A DNA stretch of 64,000 nt, from assembly GCA_021399445.1 (NCBI GenBank), contig JAJTUQ010000006.1:992001-1056000 (forward strand). Direction: 5' to 3'. Below the pieces are notes generated by a model. It had not been told where the DNA came from and did no database searches. It saw only the letters and a list, made by a program, of their open reading frames with translations. The translations under genes and the position numbers were made by a program. Position 1 is the first letter of the stretch, and the number at the start of each line of letters is the position of its first letter. Positions 13,257 through 25,981 of this stretch are shown one piece after another. This DNA is from Xylogone sp. PMI_703 (taxonomy: Eukaryota; Ascomycota; Leotiomycetes).

Positions 13257-16200
13257 ATGTACGGCGCTGGAACCGGCCCCCAAACGGGGGTCTCAACACC
13301 TCGCTCCTCCCTCTCTCTGCGCCCTCTCGTTCTCACACACGGCTCTCTTGAGCACTCCTTCTTGATACCCACAAACCTCCACTTCCATGCCACCGAAATC
13401 AAAGACCGCTTCCTCGCCTCTCTCCCTGCCCCCACAGACGAGCTCGCTCAAGACGACGAGCCTTCCTCCGTCGCCGAGCTGGTAGCACGATATCTGGGAT
13501 TCACAGCCCACGAGATCGAAGAAGGCGAGGATGATGCACAGGGCTCATATGAGGAGGTCCTCAAGATCATCCTCAACGAGTTTGAGCGGGGCTTCCTGCG
13601 GGGTAACGAAGTCCACGCTTTGGCAGCCACCCTGCCCGGAATTGAGTCCAAGAAGCTCGAGGTGATCCGAAGCTACTATGCCGCGAGAGCAGCAATCAAC
13701 AGACAGATAAAACCACATGAGTCGGCTCTTCTGCGAGCTGCTGGCGATGAGAAGGCTCGGATCTACAGCATTTTCGGTGGTCAGGGCAACATCGAGGAGT
13801 ACTTTGAGGAGCTGCGGGTTCTTTATAAGACCTACCCTTCCTTCATTGGCGAGTTGGTCTCCAATTCAGCCGAGCTCCTGCAGACCCTGTCCAGAGACCC
13901 AAGAGCTGAGAAGCTCTACTCCAAGGGTCTGGATGTGATGGCCTGGCTGCACGATCCTGAATCCACTCCAGATATTGACTACCTGGTCTCAGCTCCCGTG
14001 AGCTTTCCCTTGATTGGACTTGTTCAATTGGGTCATTACACCGTGACCTGCAAGGCTCTAGGTGTGACTCCAGGAGAGTTCAGAGAGAGAATCGCAGGAA
14101 CAACAGGTCACTCTCAAGGTGTGGTTATGGCCGCCGCTACTGCAGCTGCTGATTCTTGGGAGTCGTTTGAGGAGATTGCAAAATCCACCTTGACCATCCT
14201 CTTCTGGATTGGATCCCGCAGCCAGCAGACGTACCCGAGAACCTCTCTGGCACCTTCTATTCTTCAAGATTCGATTGACAACGGAGAAGGCGTTCCCACG
14301 CCCATGCTGAGCATTCGTGACCTGCCAAGAGCGCAAGTCCAGGAGCACATTGATGCAACCAATCAATATCTTCCCAAAGATAGACATATTGCCATCGCCC
14401 TCGTCAACAGCGGCCGAAATCTTGTGGTGGCAGGACCTCCAATCTCACTGTATGGTTTGAACCTGCAGCTGAGGAAAGTCAAGGCCGCAACGGGCCTGGA
14501 CCAGACCCGAATTCCTTACACTGAGCGAAAAGTCCGCTTCGTCAACAGGTTTTTGCCTATTACTTCGCCATTCCACAGCGCCTATCTTCAGGACGCTGCT
14601 GCTCACATTGAGGAAGATCTCAAGGACGTCAAGATTGACAGCAAGAACTTGGGTATCCCAGTATATGATACCCATACAGGCGAGGATATCAGAGAGACTG
14701 TCTCTGGCAACGTGGTCCCAAAGCTGATCGAATTGATCACCCGTGACACCGTAAATTGGGAGCAGGCAACTGTTTTCCCAAATGCCACCCACATTCTGGA
14801 CTTTGGTCCCGGTGGTATCTCGGGCTTAGGTATCCTCACCAGCCGCAACAAAGATGGAACTGGAGTTCGTGTCATCTTAGCTGGCACAATCGAAGGCACG
14901 GTTCCAGAAGTTGGCTACAAGCCTGAGCTCTTCGATCGTGACGAGGAGCATGCTGTCAAATATGCAGTAGACTGGGTAAAGGAGCACAGCCCTCGACTCA
15001 TCAAGACATCAACCGGCCAAACCTTGGTCGACACCAAGATGAGCCGACTTCTGGGTGTCCCACCAATCATGGTTGCTGGTATGACTCCATCTACGGTAGC
15101 CTGGGATTTTGTCGCTGCTACCATGAACGCTGGCTACCAGATCGAGCTGGCAGGAGGAGGTTACTACAGCGCTAAGACTATGACTGAGGCCTTAACCAAC
15201 ATCGAGAAGGCTATTCCTCCTGGACGAGGTATAACCGTAAACCTCATCTATGTGAACCCACGTGCCATGGCATGGCAGATCCCCCTGTTGGCTCAATTAC
15301 GTGGCGAAGGTGTACCTATCGAAGGTCTCACCATCGGTGCTGGTGTTCCATCTATTGAGGTCGCCCAGGAGTACATTGAGACTCTTGGCTTAAAGCACAT
15401 TTCCTTCAAGCCCGGATCAATTGAGGCAATCCAGGCCGTCATCAACATTGCAAAGGCCAACCCAACCTTCCCAGTCATTCTTCAGTGGACCGGTGGACGT
15501 GGTGGTGGTCACCACTCATTCGAAGATTTCCACCAGCCAATCCTCCAGATGTATGGCCGTCTCCGACGAGTTGAAAACCTTATCCTTGTAGCAGGCAGTG
15601 GATTTGGTGGTGCAGAGGATACATATCCTTACCTCACCGGTACTTGGTCCAACAAGTACGGTTATCCACCAATGCCTTTCGACGGTTGCATGTTTGGTAG
15701 CCGTATGATGACCGCAAAGGAGTGCCATACCAGCAAGAATGCTAAGAAAGCCATCGCCGAGGCAGAGGGCTTGGATGACAGCCAGTGGGAGAAAACTTAC
15801 AAGGGCCCTGCTGGTGGTGTCATTACGGTCAGGTCGGAGATGGGCGAACCAATCCATAAGCTTGCAACCAGGGGTGTGAAGTTCTGGGCAGAAATGGATG
15901 CCAAGATCTTCAGTTTACCCAAGGAAAAGCGCGTCCCTGAGCTCAAGAAGAACCGAGACTACATTATCAAGAAGCTCAACGACGATTTCCAGAAGGTGTG
16001 GTTTGGTCGCAACAGTGCTGGTGAGACCGTTGACCTCGAGGATATGACCTATGGTGAGGTCGTCCGCCGAATGGTGGACCTCATGTACGTCAAGCATGAA
16101 AGCCGATGGATTGATAAGTCTTACATAACTCTCACTGGCGACTTTATTCGCCGTGTTGAGGAGCGTTTCACCAGAGATCAAGGCAAGCCTTCTCTCCTGC

Positions 16201-19200
16201 AAAGCTACTCAGACCTTGAGAGTCCATACACCACTGTTAAGAAGATTCTGGCTGCCTATCCTGAGTCTGAAACCCAGCTCATCAACGCTCAAGATGTGCA
16301 ACACTTCCTTCTCCTCTGCCAACGTCGTGGCCAGAAGCCTGTCACGTTCGTTCCAGCTTTAGATGAGAACTTCGAGTTCTACTTCAAGAAGGATTCTCTG
16401 TGGCAGTCCGAGGACTTGGAGGCAGTTATTGGACAGGATGTTGGAAGAACCTGTATTCTCCAAGGTCCCATGGCAGCTAAGTACTCAAAGATTGTTGACG
16501 AACCCATCAAAGACATTCTCGATGGCATTCACAACGCACACATCGAGAGCTTGACCAAGGACATCTATAACGGTGATGGGTCTTCCATCCCAGTCATCGA
16601 GTACTTCGGTGGCAAGCTCATCGAAACCGATGTCCAGCAGGACATTGAGGGCCTTACCATTAGCCAGGATGCAGACAAGGACATCTATCGTATCTCAACT
16701 TCCGCCACTGCTTCTTTGCCTTCTATTGAAGTCTGGCTATCTCTGCTTGCCGGCAATAAGCGATCATGGCGCCACGCGCTCTTCACATCAGAAGTCATTG
16801 TACAGGGTCAGAAATTCCAGAGCAACCCTATGAAGCGCATCTTTGCTCCTGTTCGAGGACTCTATGTTGAGATTGCCCATCCCGATACTCCCTCTAAGAC
16901 AGTAATTACTGTGAAGGAGCAACCGAGACCAAACCACTATATCAAGGTACTCGAAGTCCAATTCTCGGGGAAGAACGATATCCTAGTCAACATGATCAAA
17001 GAAACCACCGCTGTCGGAAAACCAGTCGCTCTGCCACTTAAGTTCACCTATCATCCTGAAGCTGGATATGCACCAATTAGAGAAGTTATGCAGGATCGCA
17101 ATGACCGCATCAAAGAGTTTTACTGGCGTGTTTGGTTCGGTGAGGATGCTTTGGATCTCGATGCCGCGGTTACTGGTGTATTTGATGGAGGCAAAGCTAC
17201 CATCACCGGTGAGAACATCAACGACTTCGTTCACGCAGTTGGAAACACTGGAGAGGCATTTGTCGACCGCCCAGGAAAGGAGGTCCTTGCTCCTATGGAC
17301 TTCGCTATCGTCGTCGGTTGGAAGGCTATCACTAAGCCAATCTTCCCCAGGACAATCGACGGTGACCTGTTGAAGTTGGTGCATCTTTCAAACGGCTTCC
17401 GAATGGTGCCAGGTGCTGAGCCTCTCAAGAAAGGTGACAAAGTATCAACCACCGCTCTAGTCAATGCAGTGGTCATCCAGGACTCTGGCAAGATGGTTGA
17501 AGTTATGGGTACCATCACTCGTGACGGTAAGCCCGTTATGGAGGTCACATCTCAGTTCTTGTACCGTGGAGTGTATACCGACTTCGAAAACACCTTCCAG
17601 CGTAAGACTGAGACGCCAATGCAGCTCCATCTGGCAACCAGCAAGGATGTTGCCGTTCTCAAGTCCAAGGAATGGTTTACCATTGACGAGCCAGACCACG
17701 AACTTCTAGGCCAAACATTGACCTTCCGTCTTCAAACTCTCGTCCGCTTCAAGAACAAGACCGTTTTCAGCAGCGTTGAGACCCGAGGACAAGTTCTGCT
17801 TGAGCTTCCTACCAAGGAGATCATCCAGGTTGCTAGCGTAGAGTATGAAGCGGGTGTATCTCACGGCAATCCTGTGATTGATTATCTCCAGAGACACGGT
17901 TCTTCAATTGAGCAGCCGGTCAACTTTGAGAACGTTATCCCCCTCAGCGGAAAGACCCCACTGGCTCTAAAAGCGCCTGCATCTAACGAACCGTATGCTC
18001 GTGTCTCTGGCGATTACAACCCTATCCACGTATCTCGGGTGTTCGCCAGCTACGCCAACTTGCCTGGTACGATCACTCATGGCATGTACTCAAGTGCCGC
18101 TGTACGCAGCCTAGTCGAGACCTGGGCTGCAGAAAACAACGTCGGACGTGTTCGAAGCTTCCATGCGTCCCTTACTGGCATGGTGCTACCCAATGATGAC
18201 ATTCAAGTTAAGCTCCAGCATGTTGGCATGGTTGCTGGTCGCAAGATCATCAAGGTAGAAGCTATCAACAAGGAATCTGAAGACAAGGTCTTGCTCGGTG
18301 AAGCTGAGGTTGAGCAGCCTGTATCAGCCTATGTCTTTACTGGACAAGGTTCCCAAGAGCAGGGCATGGGTATGGAACTTTACGCCAGCAGCCCCGTTGC
18401 AAAGGAGGTTTGGGACAGAGCTGATAAGCACTTCATGGATACTTACGGTAAGCATCAAATACATTATAGGATTTGGAATTTAGCTAATCAATGATGTAGG
18501 ATTTGCCATCACAAACATCGTGAAGAACAACCCCAAGGAGCTTACCATCCACTTTGGTGGACCTCGTGGGAAGGCCATTCGCCAGAACTACATGGCCATG
18601 ACCTTCGAGACTGTCGGATCTGATGGAACCGTCAGGACTGAGAAGATCTTCAAAGAAATCGATGAGAACACTACCTCATACACCTACCGCTCACCAACTG
18701 GTCTTCTCTCCGCTACTCAGTTCACTCAGCCAGCCTTGACGCTCATGGAAAAGGCCAGTTTCGAAGATATGCGATCCAAGGGTCTCGTTCAACGTGACAG
18801 CAGTTTCGCAGGTCACTCTCTCGGAGAGTACTCTGCACTTGCAGCCCTTGCGGACGTCATGCCAATTGAGAGTTTGGTCTCCGTCGTCTTCTACCGTGGT
18901 CTCACCATGCAAGTCGCTGTCGAGCGAGACGCAAGTGGCAGATCCAACTACTCCATGTGCGCTGTCAACCCAAGCCGTATCTCCAAGACCTTTAATGAGC
19001 AAGCTCTTCAATATGTTGTTGAGAACATTACAGAGGAAACTGGCTGGCTTCTGGAAATCGTCAACTACAACATTGCCAACATGCAGTACGTCTGTGCTGG
19101 TGATCTCCGTGCCCTAGATACCCTTACGGGAGTCACGAACTTCCTTAAGGTGCAGAAGATCGACATTCCACAGTTAATGCAGGAGCTCTCTCTCGAGGAC

Positions 19201-19605
19201 GTCAAGGGGCACTTGATAGATATTATCCGTGGATGCGCGAAGCAAACTGAAGAGAAGCCCAAGCCATTGGAGTTACAGCGTGGCTTCGCCACCATTCCAC
19301 TCAAGGGTATCGATGTGCCTTTCCACTCAACTTTCTTGCGATCCGGAGTCAAGCCTTTCCGAAGCTTCCTTCTTAAGAAGATTAACAAGACAACAATCGA
19401 CCCAAGCAAGCTGGTTGGAAAGTACATCCCCAATGTCACGGCAAGACCGTTTGAGTTGACTAAGGAGTACTTCGAGGACGTGTATCGATTGACGAACAGT
19501 CCCAGAATTGCAAATGTTTTGGCCAACTGGGATAAATATGAGGAGCCACAAGTAAATGGGGTCAATGGGGTCAATGGGGTTAACGCCGTGAATGGCACGC
19601 ATTAG
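13257..19605 (+). CDS. fas1: Fatty acid synthase subunit beta
   Basis: Beta chain of the fungal fatty acid synthase. Exons 13257-18447 and 18500-19605 encode 2098 residues, the usual size. Domains in order: acetyltransferase with GHSQG, active Ser about 286; FMN-dependent enoyl reductase from about 590 ([13 protein letters not shown], then the [11 protein letters not shown] segment near 750); structural segments; hot-dog dehydratase near 1580-1620 (DYNPIHVS then GTITHGM); and malonyl/palmitoyl transferase with [10 protein letters not shown], active Ser about 1837. The single 52-base intron (donor GTAAGC) splits the transferase domain just after TYG. The C-terminus is a VNG repeat tail typical of filamentous fungi. 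It pairs with the divergent alpha gene. The start [11 protein letters not shown] is the conserved family N-terminus. Confidence 0.98.
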
Positions 19606-20049
19606 ACGAAAAAAAATTCATGAACGGGATTGGTTAATGGGAGCAATGGGTTTTACGTAGCTGCATTTTTCAGGAGGCGGCATTTATATAATGTGGTAGG
19701 ATTGTTTTATGCCTTGTAATGTATGTTTAGACGAATGAAGATTCCAATATAGATCAGTTAATCAGATACTGAGGATTGAGTTTGAGTTTAAGTGTGAATA
19801 AAGTGATTTAAAGCAAACATAAAGTAGTACTGTTTCCTATTGAGATATTTCATCAAGTGGCAGCAATAGCCCATATACTCCATTTCGCTGAACCTTCCCA
19901 AGCAAGACGCCATAGAAAAACAAATAGACTGATTATACCACCCAAACATCCGAATCCATTGCCAACTTTGGTATCTTCAAATTTCAAAAACGCATAACCA
20001 ACACCACCATATCATCAGTCATAAGATAATCCTTCATCCTAGAATCATC
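19606..20049. other. Intergenic region between fas1 and DUF7730-like gene
   Basis: Convergent gene ends. AT-rich 3' flank with several TAAT/AATAAA-like words (AATAAAG near 19798) that could serve as polyadenylation signals for fas1. No gene is seen. Confidence 0.5.
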
Positions 20050-21186
20050 TCAAAGCTGAGAGATAGATCTAGGAATCCACTTCACAATCCTAATCGGCAC
20101 GCCCTGCAAAATCGACCAATCTGTCTCATCATCCACCGGCACCGTCAACTCAAACACGCTCAACGCACTAGCATCAAACTCCCTAATCGGCACACACATC
20201 TGCGCCCTCCTCGCCTTCGGCACCGGAAACTCATGCTTCTTCAGCGTGATGCGCAGCTCGCGCAGGCCCTGCATGCCGGAAATGATGGCCCAGGTGGCCC
20301 TCCATGCTCGGTCCTCTTCTTTGCTGAGCTTGGGGATGCGGTTGTCCGGGTTGAAGATGCTGAAGTTACCTTCCCAGTCGAGCATTAGGGAGCGGATGGA
20401 AGCCAGGCGGTGCGGGAGGATGGTGCGGGAGAAGAAGCGGATGTCGCCTGGGTCGTGGAAGTGGAATGTGTTTCCGGAGTAGAGGATGTCTATTGCTTCG
20501 GAGTATCTAGAGGTCAGTTAGTCTTTTGTTACTAAAGCTAGGTAGGAGAGTTAAAAGGAGGGTAGATGGAGGCCATACATCATCCTACATGTTCTCAATA
20601 GTGGCAACAGTCCATCATCAGTAAGTAGATCTAACCGTCCATCTCGATCTGCATTCCTCATTCTCGCCTTATACACCAACCACCCTCCCAAGCACCTATC
20701 CCCCTCACTATCACACAATCGGTGTCCTCTCTGCATCCTACACCTCCAGTGTCCCAATCTCCCGTTCTTCCTCAGAATATGCACCACTCTCCTTCTTCTC
20801 CCTCCTGCACCTCCGCACAGCACCTCCTCGTATACCACCCTCCTTAGCTCCACGGGTAGTCTATTGAGAAACAAACAGTCAGCCTGCACGGCATCCGTCT
20901 TCTGTCTCGACCGGCGCACCATCTTCAGCACCCCATCTGATGCTTCCAAGGGCGGTAGTGGAGCTGTTAAGGAACGTTTTCGGCGCACAGGTAGCGGAGT
21001 GGGTTCGTGTAGACGTCGGAGGAGAGCTAGGTCCTGGATGTCTTTTGCATGGGGATGGTGTAGGGAGGGTGGGTGGAGCTTTAGAACGAGGAGGATGGGG
21101 CCAACGGTTGTAGCTATGCGGAGCATTTCGAGGGCGTGGGAGAGAGATTCGGGCTTGCGCCAGGGGTAGAGCTCGTTGAGGCTCAT
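20050..21186 (-). CDS. DUF7730-like fungal protein
   Basis: Two exons, 21186-20579 and 20506-20050, joined over a 72-base intron (donor GTATGG, branch GACTAAC, acceptor CTCTAG) give 354 residues. The joined sequence shows the hallmark series of the fungal family: FLNRLPVELR near 105, an HILRKNGRLGHWRC-like segment, LLPLLRTCRMIYSEAIDILY across the intron, then YSGNTFHFHDPGDI followed by a LMLDWEG-type strand. Such proteins are abundant in Pezizomycotina, often near heterokaryon-incompatibility genes, and have no established biochemical role. The N-terminus is rich in Leu/His/Pro and Arg and may include a further unrecognised intron. Product certainty is at family level only. Confidence 0.7.
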
Positions 21187-21886
21187 GATGAATTTTAGAG
21201 TATCAATTGTCGATTCTTTTGATGTTATTATCGCTATCAGGGCTGGGGATATAAACAGAGACTTAGATAGTAGCGATGATGCCGCTTGCCTGCTAGCTTT
21301 GTGGGCGATGCCTGGGAATAATGCATCTGTGGTGATGAGGATGATGCATCAATGTGCGATTGATGCGTCGTGACATCGGCTGGTTGGTGTTCTGGCGGTG
21401 CTGCAGGAGGTTCTAGATTGGGAGGATGAGGTTGAAACCGTTGTGGCTTGGCGGATAAATAGCCTGGAGGGGTATTTGTGCGGATGCTCCACAGGAGCTT
21501 GGGGAGCTTCTTTTACAGTGGGTACAGTGCACCTCGGATAGCCGCTTTCTTCAGAGCATCTCTGCTATTTCCCGTTTATGGCAGTTATCATGTGTAACTT
21601 CTTCTATTACTGAGCATGCATACAACCATCCTTCTAAGACTTGAAAGCTGCTCACAAATGTTCAATTCAGAGCATACAGCGAACACCACTGCAGAAGCTT
21701 ACCACCAGCTATTCTGCTTGTCCCCATTGAAGTACCCTGATCGCGTGGTAGATCATGTCGCTGAGGCAGTTCCTGAATAAGAGATGGCAAGTTGGAACGA
21801 GGTAATGTAATAATCTCTGTTCTATCATTATACTAAGTGAAGATATAGGTACATTCACTATGAGAGATCATGACCAGGTCAACTGA
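21187..21886. other. Intergenic region, nothing recognised
   Basis: About 700 bases between the DUF7730-like gene and the ankyrin end of the HET pseudogene. Both neighbours are on the minus strand, so it holds the promoter of the former and the 3' flank of the latter. No open frame, RNA gene or repeat was identified. Confidence 0.5.
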
Positions 21887-24028
21887 TTAGCAATTCCTCA
21901 AAGTACTTTCTCTCAGCATCCTCTCAACCGCCTCATCATGCGTAATCCCTTCATAATAGTCAAATGGTATCCGACCAACCTTGTCTTTAAACTCCAGGTT
22001 GGCTCCCTTCTCGAGCAGCATCTTGATAACTATCTCATGCCCGTTCTCTGCAGCATATGATAACGGCGTTCGATCATAGTCATCTTTAGACTTGATATCA
22101 GCGCCCCTCTTGAGTAAAGCGTTAATCACTGTTTCATGTCCGTTCTCTACAGCGTATGATAACGATGTTCGGAAGGCTTTGTCTCCCCACTCTAAATTAG
22201 CACCCATCTCAAGTAGCAACTCAACGACTTTCTCGTGCCCTTCCTCCACAGCATATGCTATGGGTGTTCGACCAGTTTTATCTTTAAACTCTATATCAGC
22301 GCCCTTTTCGAGTAAATAACAACTGATTCATGTCCATTCCTTGTAGCGTAGAATAACGGTGTTCGACTAGTTATTTCTTTAAGCTCTATATCAGCGCCCT
22401 TTTCGAGTAAAAGTTTAACAACTGATTCATGTCCATTCCTTGTAGCGTAGAATAACGGTGTTCGACTAGTTATTTCTTTAAGCTCTATATCAGCGCCCTT
22501 TTCGAGTAAAAGTTTAACAACTGATTCATGTCCATTCTTTGCAGCGTAGAATAACGGTGTTCGATCAGCTACATCTTTAAACTCTATATCAGCGCCCTTT
22601 TCGAGTAAAAGTTTAACTACTGTTTCATGTCCATTGCTTGCAGCATATGATAGTGGTGTCAGAGCAGGAAATCCGCATCTAGACTCCAAATTAGCGCCCC
22701 TCTCGAGTAGCAACTTAACAATCACTTCGTGCCCTTCCTCTGCTGCCCATAATAGCAGTGGCCGCACCTCGTTGCCCGTTGCCTCTCGGACTACTCTTAG
22801 ATTGACATCAATGTCATCACGCTCTATCAATGGCTCTACTAATGCTAGTTGTTTTTTCTTAATTGCACACTTAAGCACTTGGTTGGCAAGTGAATTCAGA
22901 TTTCTTAAGAGCTCCGATAATCCCCAGTCGAAAAAGCGACAAGGAAGAGAGTCTAATTTGTGAAAGTTGAGTAGGAACATGGTAGTCTCAAATATAAGAT
23001 CTTCAAGTTCCTTCGTATAATCAGCTTTCAGAAAGTCGGCATCTCTTGTATCTGAAGATATGCCTAGTAAAGCATAAATGCGATCACGAGGGTCAGTCGC
23101 TTCGCTGTTAGGGAATTTGTCCAACATTGTCCAAAGATCTGGCTTTTCGGCCCACCAAGAGTGATCCCGAAGAGTACCTGGCAGAATACTCAAGATGGGT
23201 TCACAATAAGGATTTAAGGCGATTTTCAGTAAGAATGGCATGCGCGCAAAGATATCCGCCGAAACAGATTTGCCGCCGCATTGATTTCGGCTGCTTGTGC
23301 GCTGCCAGCTTCTTGGATAATCCAAACTCTTTTATACCAATTTCGATCAAGGAGTGACCGTAAGCCTTCGGCCAAAAGATGCTTTTGAGCGTCATCATTG
23401 TCCAGATTTCATCTAACCGTTTATCTGAAACTTTTGAACTGTTAGAGGCATCTTTAATGATCTCCTTTTCTAACTGCTTCATATGGTGCATAACATAATG
23501 CGTATCATAAGTAGCTTCGCCTAACCAGATGATTACTTGCTTAGCTTTGCTGTAGATAGATCTCATCTGCTGGACCTGCTCTCCTCGTTCTATGATGTTA
23601 CTTTGATCAATACAAAGAGCATCGACCCAAAGGATTCGATCTTCTTCTTGACAACGAAGATCCCGAAGTGCAAGATATGCATTCTTGGTAACTTCCATTC
23701 TGCTTCCATTCATCACTATTTCACAGGGTCTAAGTTCACTGCCCCATGTATAAGACAATGCTACATATTCTGCAACATTGTTTTGCGAAGGAAGTTTGGA
23801 CTCAAAGAGCTCACAATGGATAGTGTCGCTGTCGCCTTTGACTAGTCGAAGAAGGCGGAAGACCGGCGTCTCGAGACTAATTCGCTCGTACTTGAACGTT
23901 GGCATCTCTGCTGTTTGCAGCTGCTTCAGAATGGCAGTATTCGGTTCACCCGTTTCCTCGTCGCATTCCTCATTTATCTCTCCAGATTCGTTCCGGTCTA
24001 TTAATACAATATAAGCTTCAATTGCCAA
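21887..24028 (-). pseudogene. HET-domain/ankyrin-repeat gene with three frameshifts
   Basis: The N-terminal part (24028 to about 23330) has HET-domain features: VALSYTWG, an ILWVDALCIDQ segment, a MRSIYSKAKQVIIWLGE segment. The conserved RVWIIQEAG continues in a second frame (about 23320-23280), and CGGKSVSADIFARMPF in a third (from about 23277). Each shift fits a single missing base. About nine 33-residue ankyrin repeats (LLLEKGADIE..., GRTPLxYAxxNGHExVVK) follow from about 22750. One near 22315 lacks four bases relative to its sister copies, shifting frame again before the last repeats end at 21887. No splice signals explain the shifts. HET proteins trigger fungal allorecognition cell death. 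It may be a true pseudogene, or some shifts may be homopolymer sequencing errors. Confidence 0.8.
22319..22600 (-). repeat. Near-identical 99-base ankyrin-coding repeats
   Basis: Ankyrin units are direct repeats of about 99 bases. The copies beginning about 22319 and 22418 appear identical over at least 90 bases, including synonymous sites. The next copy (about 22517) differs at only a handful of positions. The copy at the left has a 4-base deletion at its edge. Such identity means recent unit duplication or gene conversion, known for HET/NLR repeat tracts. Confidence 0.8.
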
Positions 24029-25981
24029 AGATAGTTTTTGATCTACTTGCCATTACTGTTCTTGCCCATTTTTAGTAATCTTACAAGCTGATTCGTGAGA
24101 TAAATGTGAATTCATTGGAGGAAAGCTTCCAGAACAAAGGACAAAACCATTGTTCGAGATGAAAGTGAGGCGAATGTTGGTGTTACGCCAGCCTCGCCCA
24201 TTCAGGGGTTTTAATCTAGGTAGCTGCCTATTAGAGTGCAAAATAGACCCCCACGCGTCTCACATACGATAATCATTATCCGTAATTTATCAAACTTAAG
24301 CATTTCTTATACAGCATACAGGATTTTGATGTAAATGTTTGAGGCGTCCTTTTGGATGGAGAACCCAGTCAGCTGCGGGAAGGGTCGGCACGAGCCGGGA
24401 GATCTCCAGGCACCTCGTCTTTGTTGAGAAATCCGGTTTAATATATGAAACTCTGATTAATTGGACATGAAAATAACCATGAACTTATCCCATCGTTCAA
24501 ACATCAGAAGTAAATAATCTGGCTGAATAACCCAGCGCCCAACAATGTTAAGCGTTTTCATTGATGAATACTATCCAATGGACTCCTGTATCCTCACAGT
24601 ATCTCGTCTGTAGTAAGTCTCATATATTGTAGCAGTAAAGCTGAGGATGATCTACCATAAAGGCACCCGAGGCTATTTAATTCCCGCTAACACAACTTCA
24701 TTGCGTGAAGGCAGCCAAGAATTGACATATAATCCCAAATAAGCAACCCCTTTGCAAGGAACAGTAAACAGCGCCTCTCATGGCAGAGTGGTCAGGTCAA
24801 TTACTGTTCTGGAGACGGGGGCTAATCCTAATAGTGAACTTATAAGAACACTGATAATATTAGGGGAGATGTAAGGCATACAGCACACGCCACGACGCGA
24901 TAGCTGTATGGCACGAACTCTTTTGTCATGAGACATGCCCGGAATGCTCTCTTTTTTATCCCATTACTTTTCTTCATTCCTTTAAATAAAAGAACAAATC
25001 ATCCCCCTTGGATTGAACAGTGAAAGCTGGTGGAAGATAAGTGTGACTTACTCAGAGCCGAGGCACATCCTTTTGCTTGACCATATGTCTAGATTTAGTG
25101 GTGGAGCTAACCACACAGATAATTACCATTCATGGATAGGAGGTCAACGAGGCATTCTGTTTTCAATTCAGAGACATGATTGGCAGGAATAAAATCGACA
25201 TCCATAGATGATTGAGACGTACGTGAGCGATCATAGTTATTATACTACCATCCACGGAGCTAGGACACACCAATCAGCACTTATATACCATCCATACCCC
25301 CTGAAGTGCGCCAATCCAGGTTTATTATATAACTGTAGGCTTCTGAATATCCAATTATCAATTTATCACAACATTGCCCTAAGACTGGTGCAGACAATGG
25401 CATTCCCAAGGTTCTTCCTCCTATTCGCCAGGTACATAATGATCTGTATAGTACGATTCTTGGTATGTTAACCTTGCAATTAAGTAAACACTATATCATA
25501 CTCTATTCCAGCCAGTAATATTCATACAGCTTATACTCAAATATTTCCATTGACAAAGTTCAAGGTTCATATTCGGCACGCAATTGCAAGTTGATTATCT
25601 CAGCCCCTCTTTGCCCCTCCAGGCTCGCTATTGACAAAACCGCTAGATGCCGTCAGACCCCGCCATACCCCGCCACGACCCGGACAAATTCCAAACGCTT
25701 CTAAGGAGCAATTCAGGAATTTCCCCTTGTTAGCACGCGAGGATCCGCTCTTCGATATGGACGGGAGAATTAAGCGCTCCCCCTGGGGCACAAGCTCTAA
25801 ATCCCGGGGCCGGGTAAAACGCCGGAGAAATATCCAGCGAGCCAAGGAGGGATGTCAACAGATTATTTCACCATTGCAACTTCAATTACACACATAACCT
25901 CTATATTTCTCTCAAGGTAAACTTCTCGTGCTCTTTCTTTGAGGTATCATCTAATTTTTCCGTTAACAAGCGTCTTAGAAA
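24029..25981. other. Intergenic region, no gene recognised
   Basis: Nearly 2 kb between the HET pseudogene and the aldo-keto reductase. Composition is AT-rich in parts with stop codons in all frames; frames of 80-88 codons near 25208-25897 show no family signal. The last 150 bases are the aldo-keto reductase leader. No terminal repeats or tRNA structure could be supported. Confidence 0.5.

Noticed and set aside
24775..24850. tRNA-like start (TGGCAGAGTGGTCAGG) near 24780
   Set aside because: Resembles a D-arm only; no T-loop GTTCRA box or acceptor stem at the right distance.
25208..25897. Two plus-strand open frames of 87-88 codons before the aldo-keto reductase
   Set aside because: No conserved features and overlapping open frames on the opposite strand; treated as leader/intergenic.
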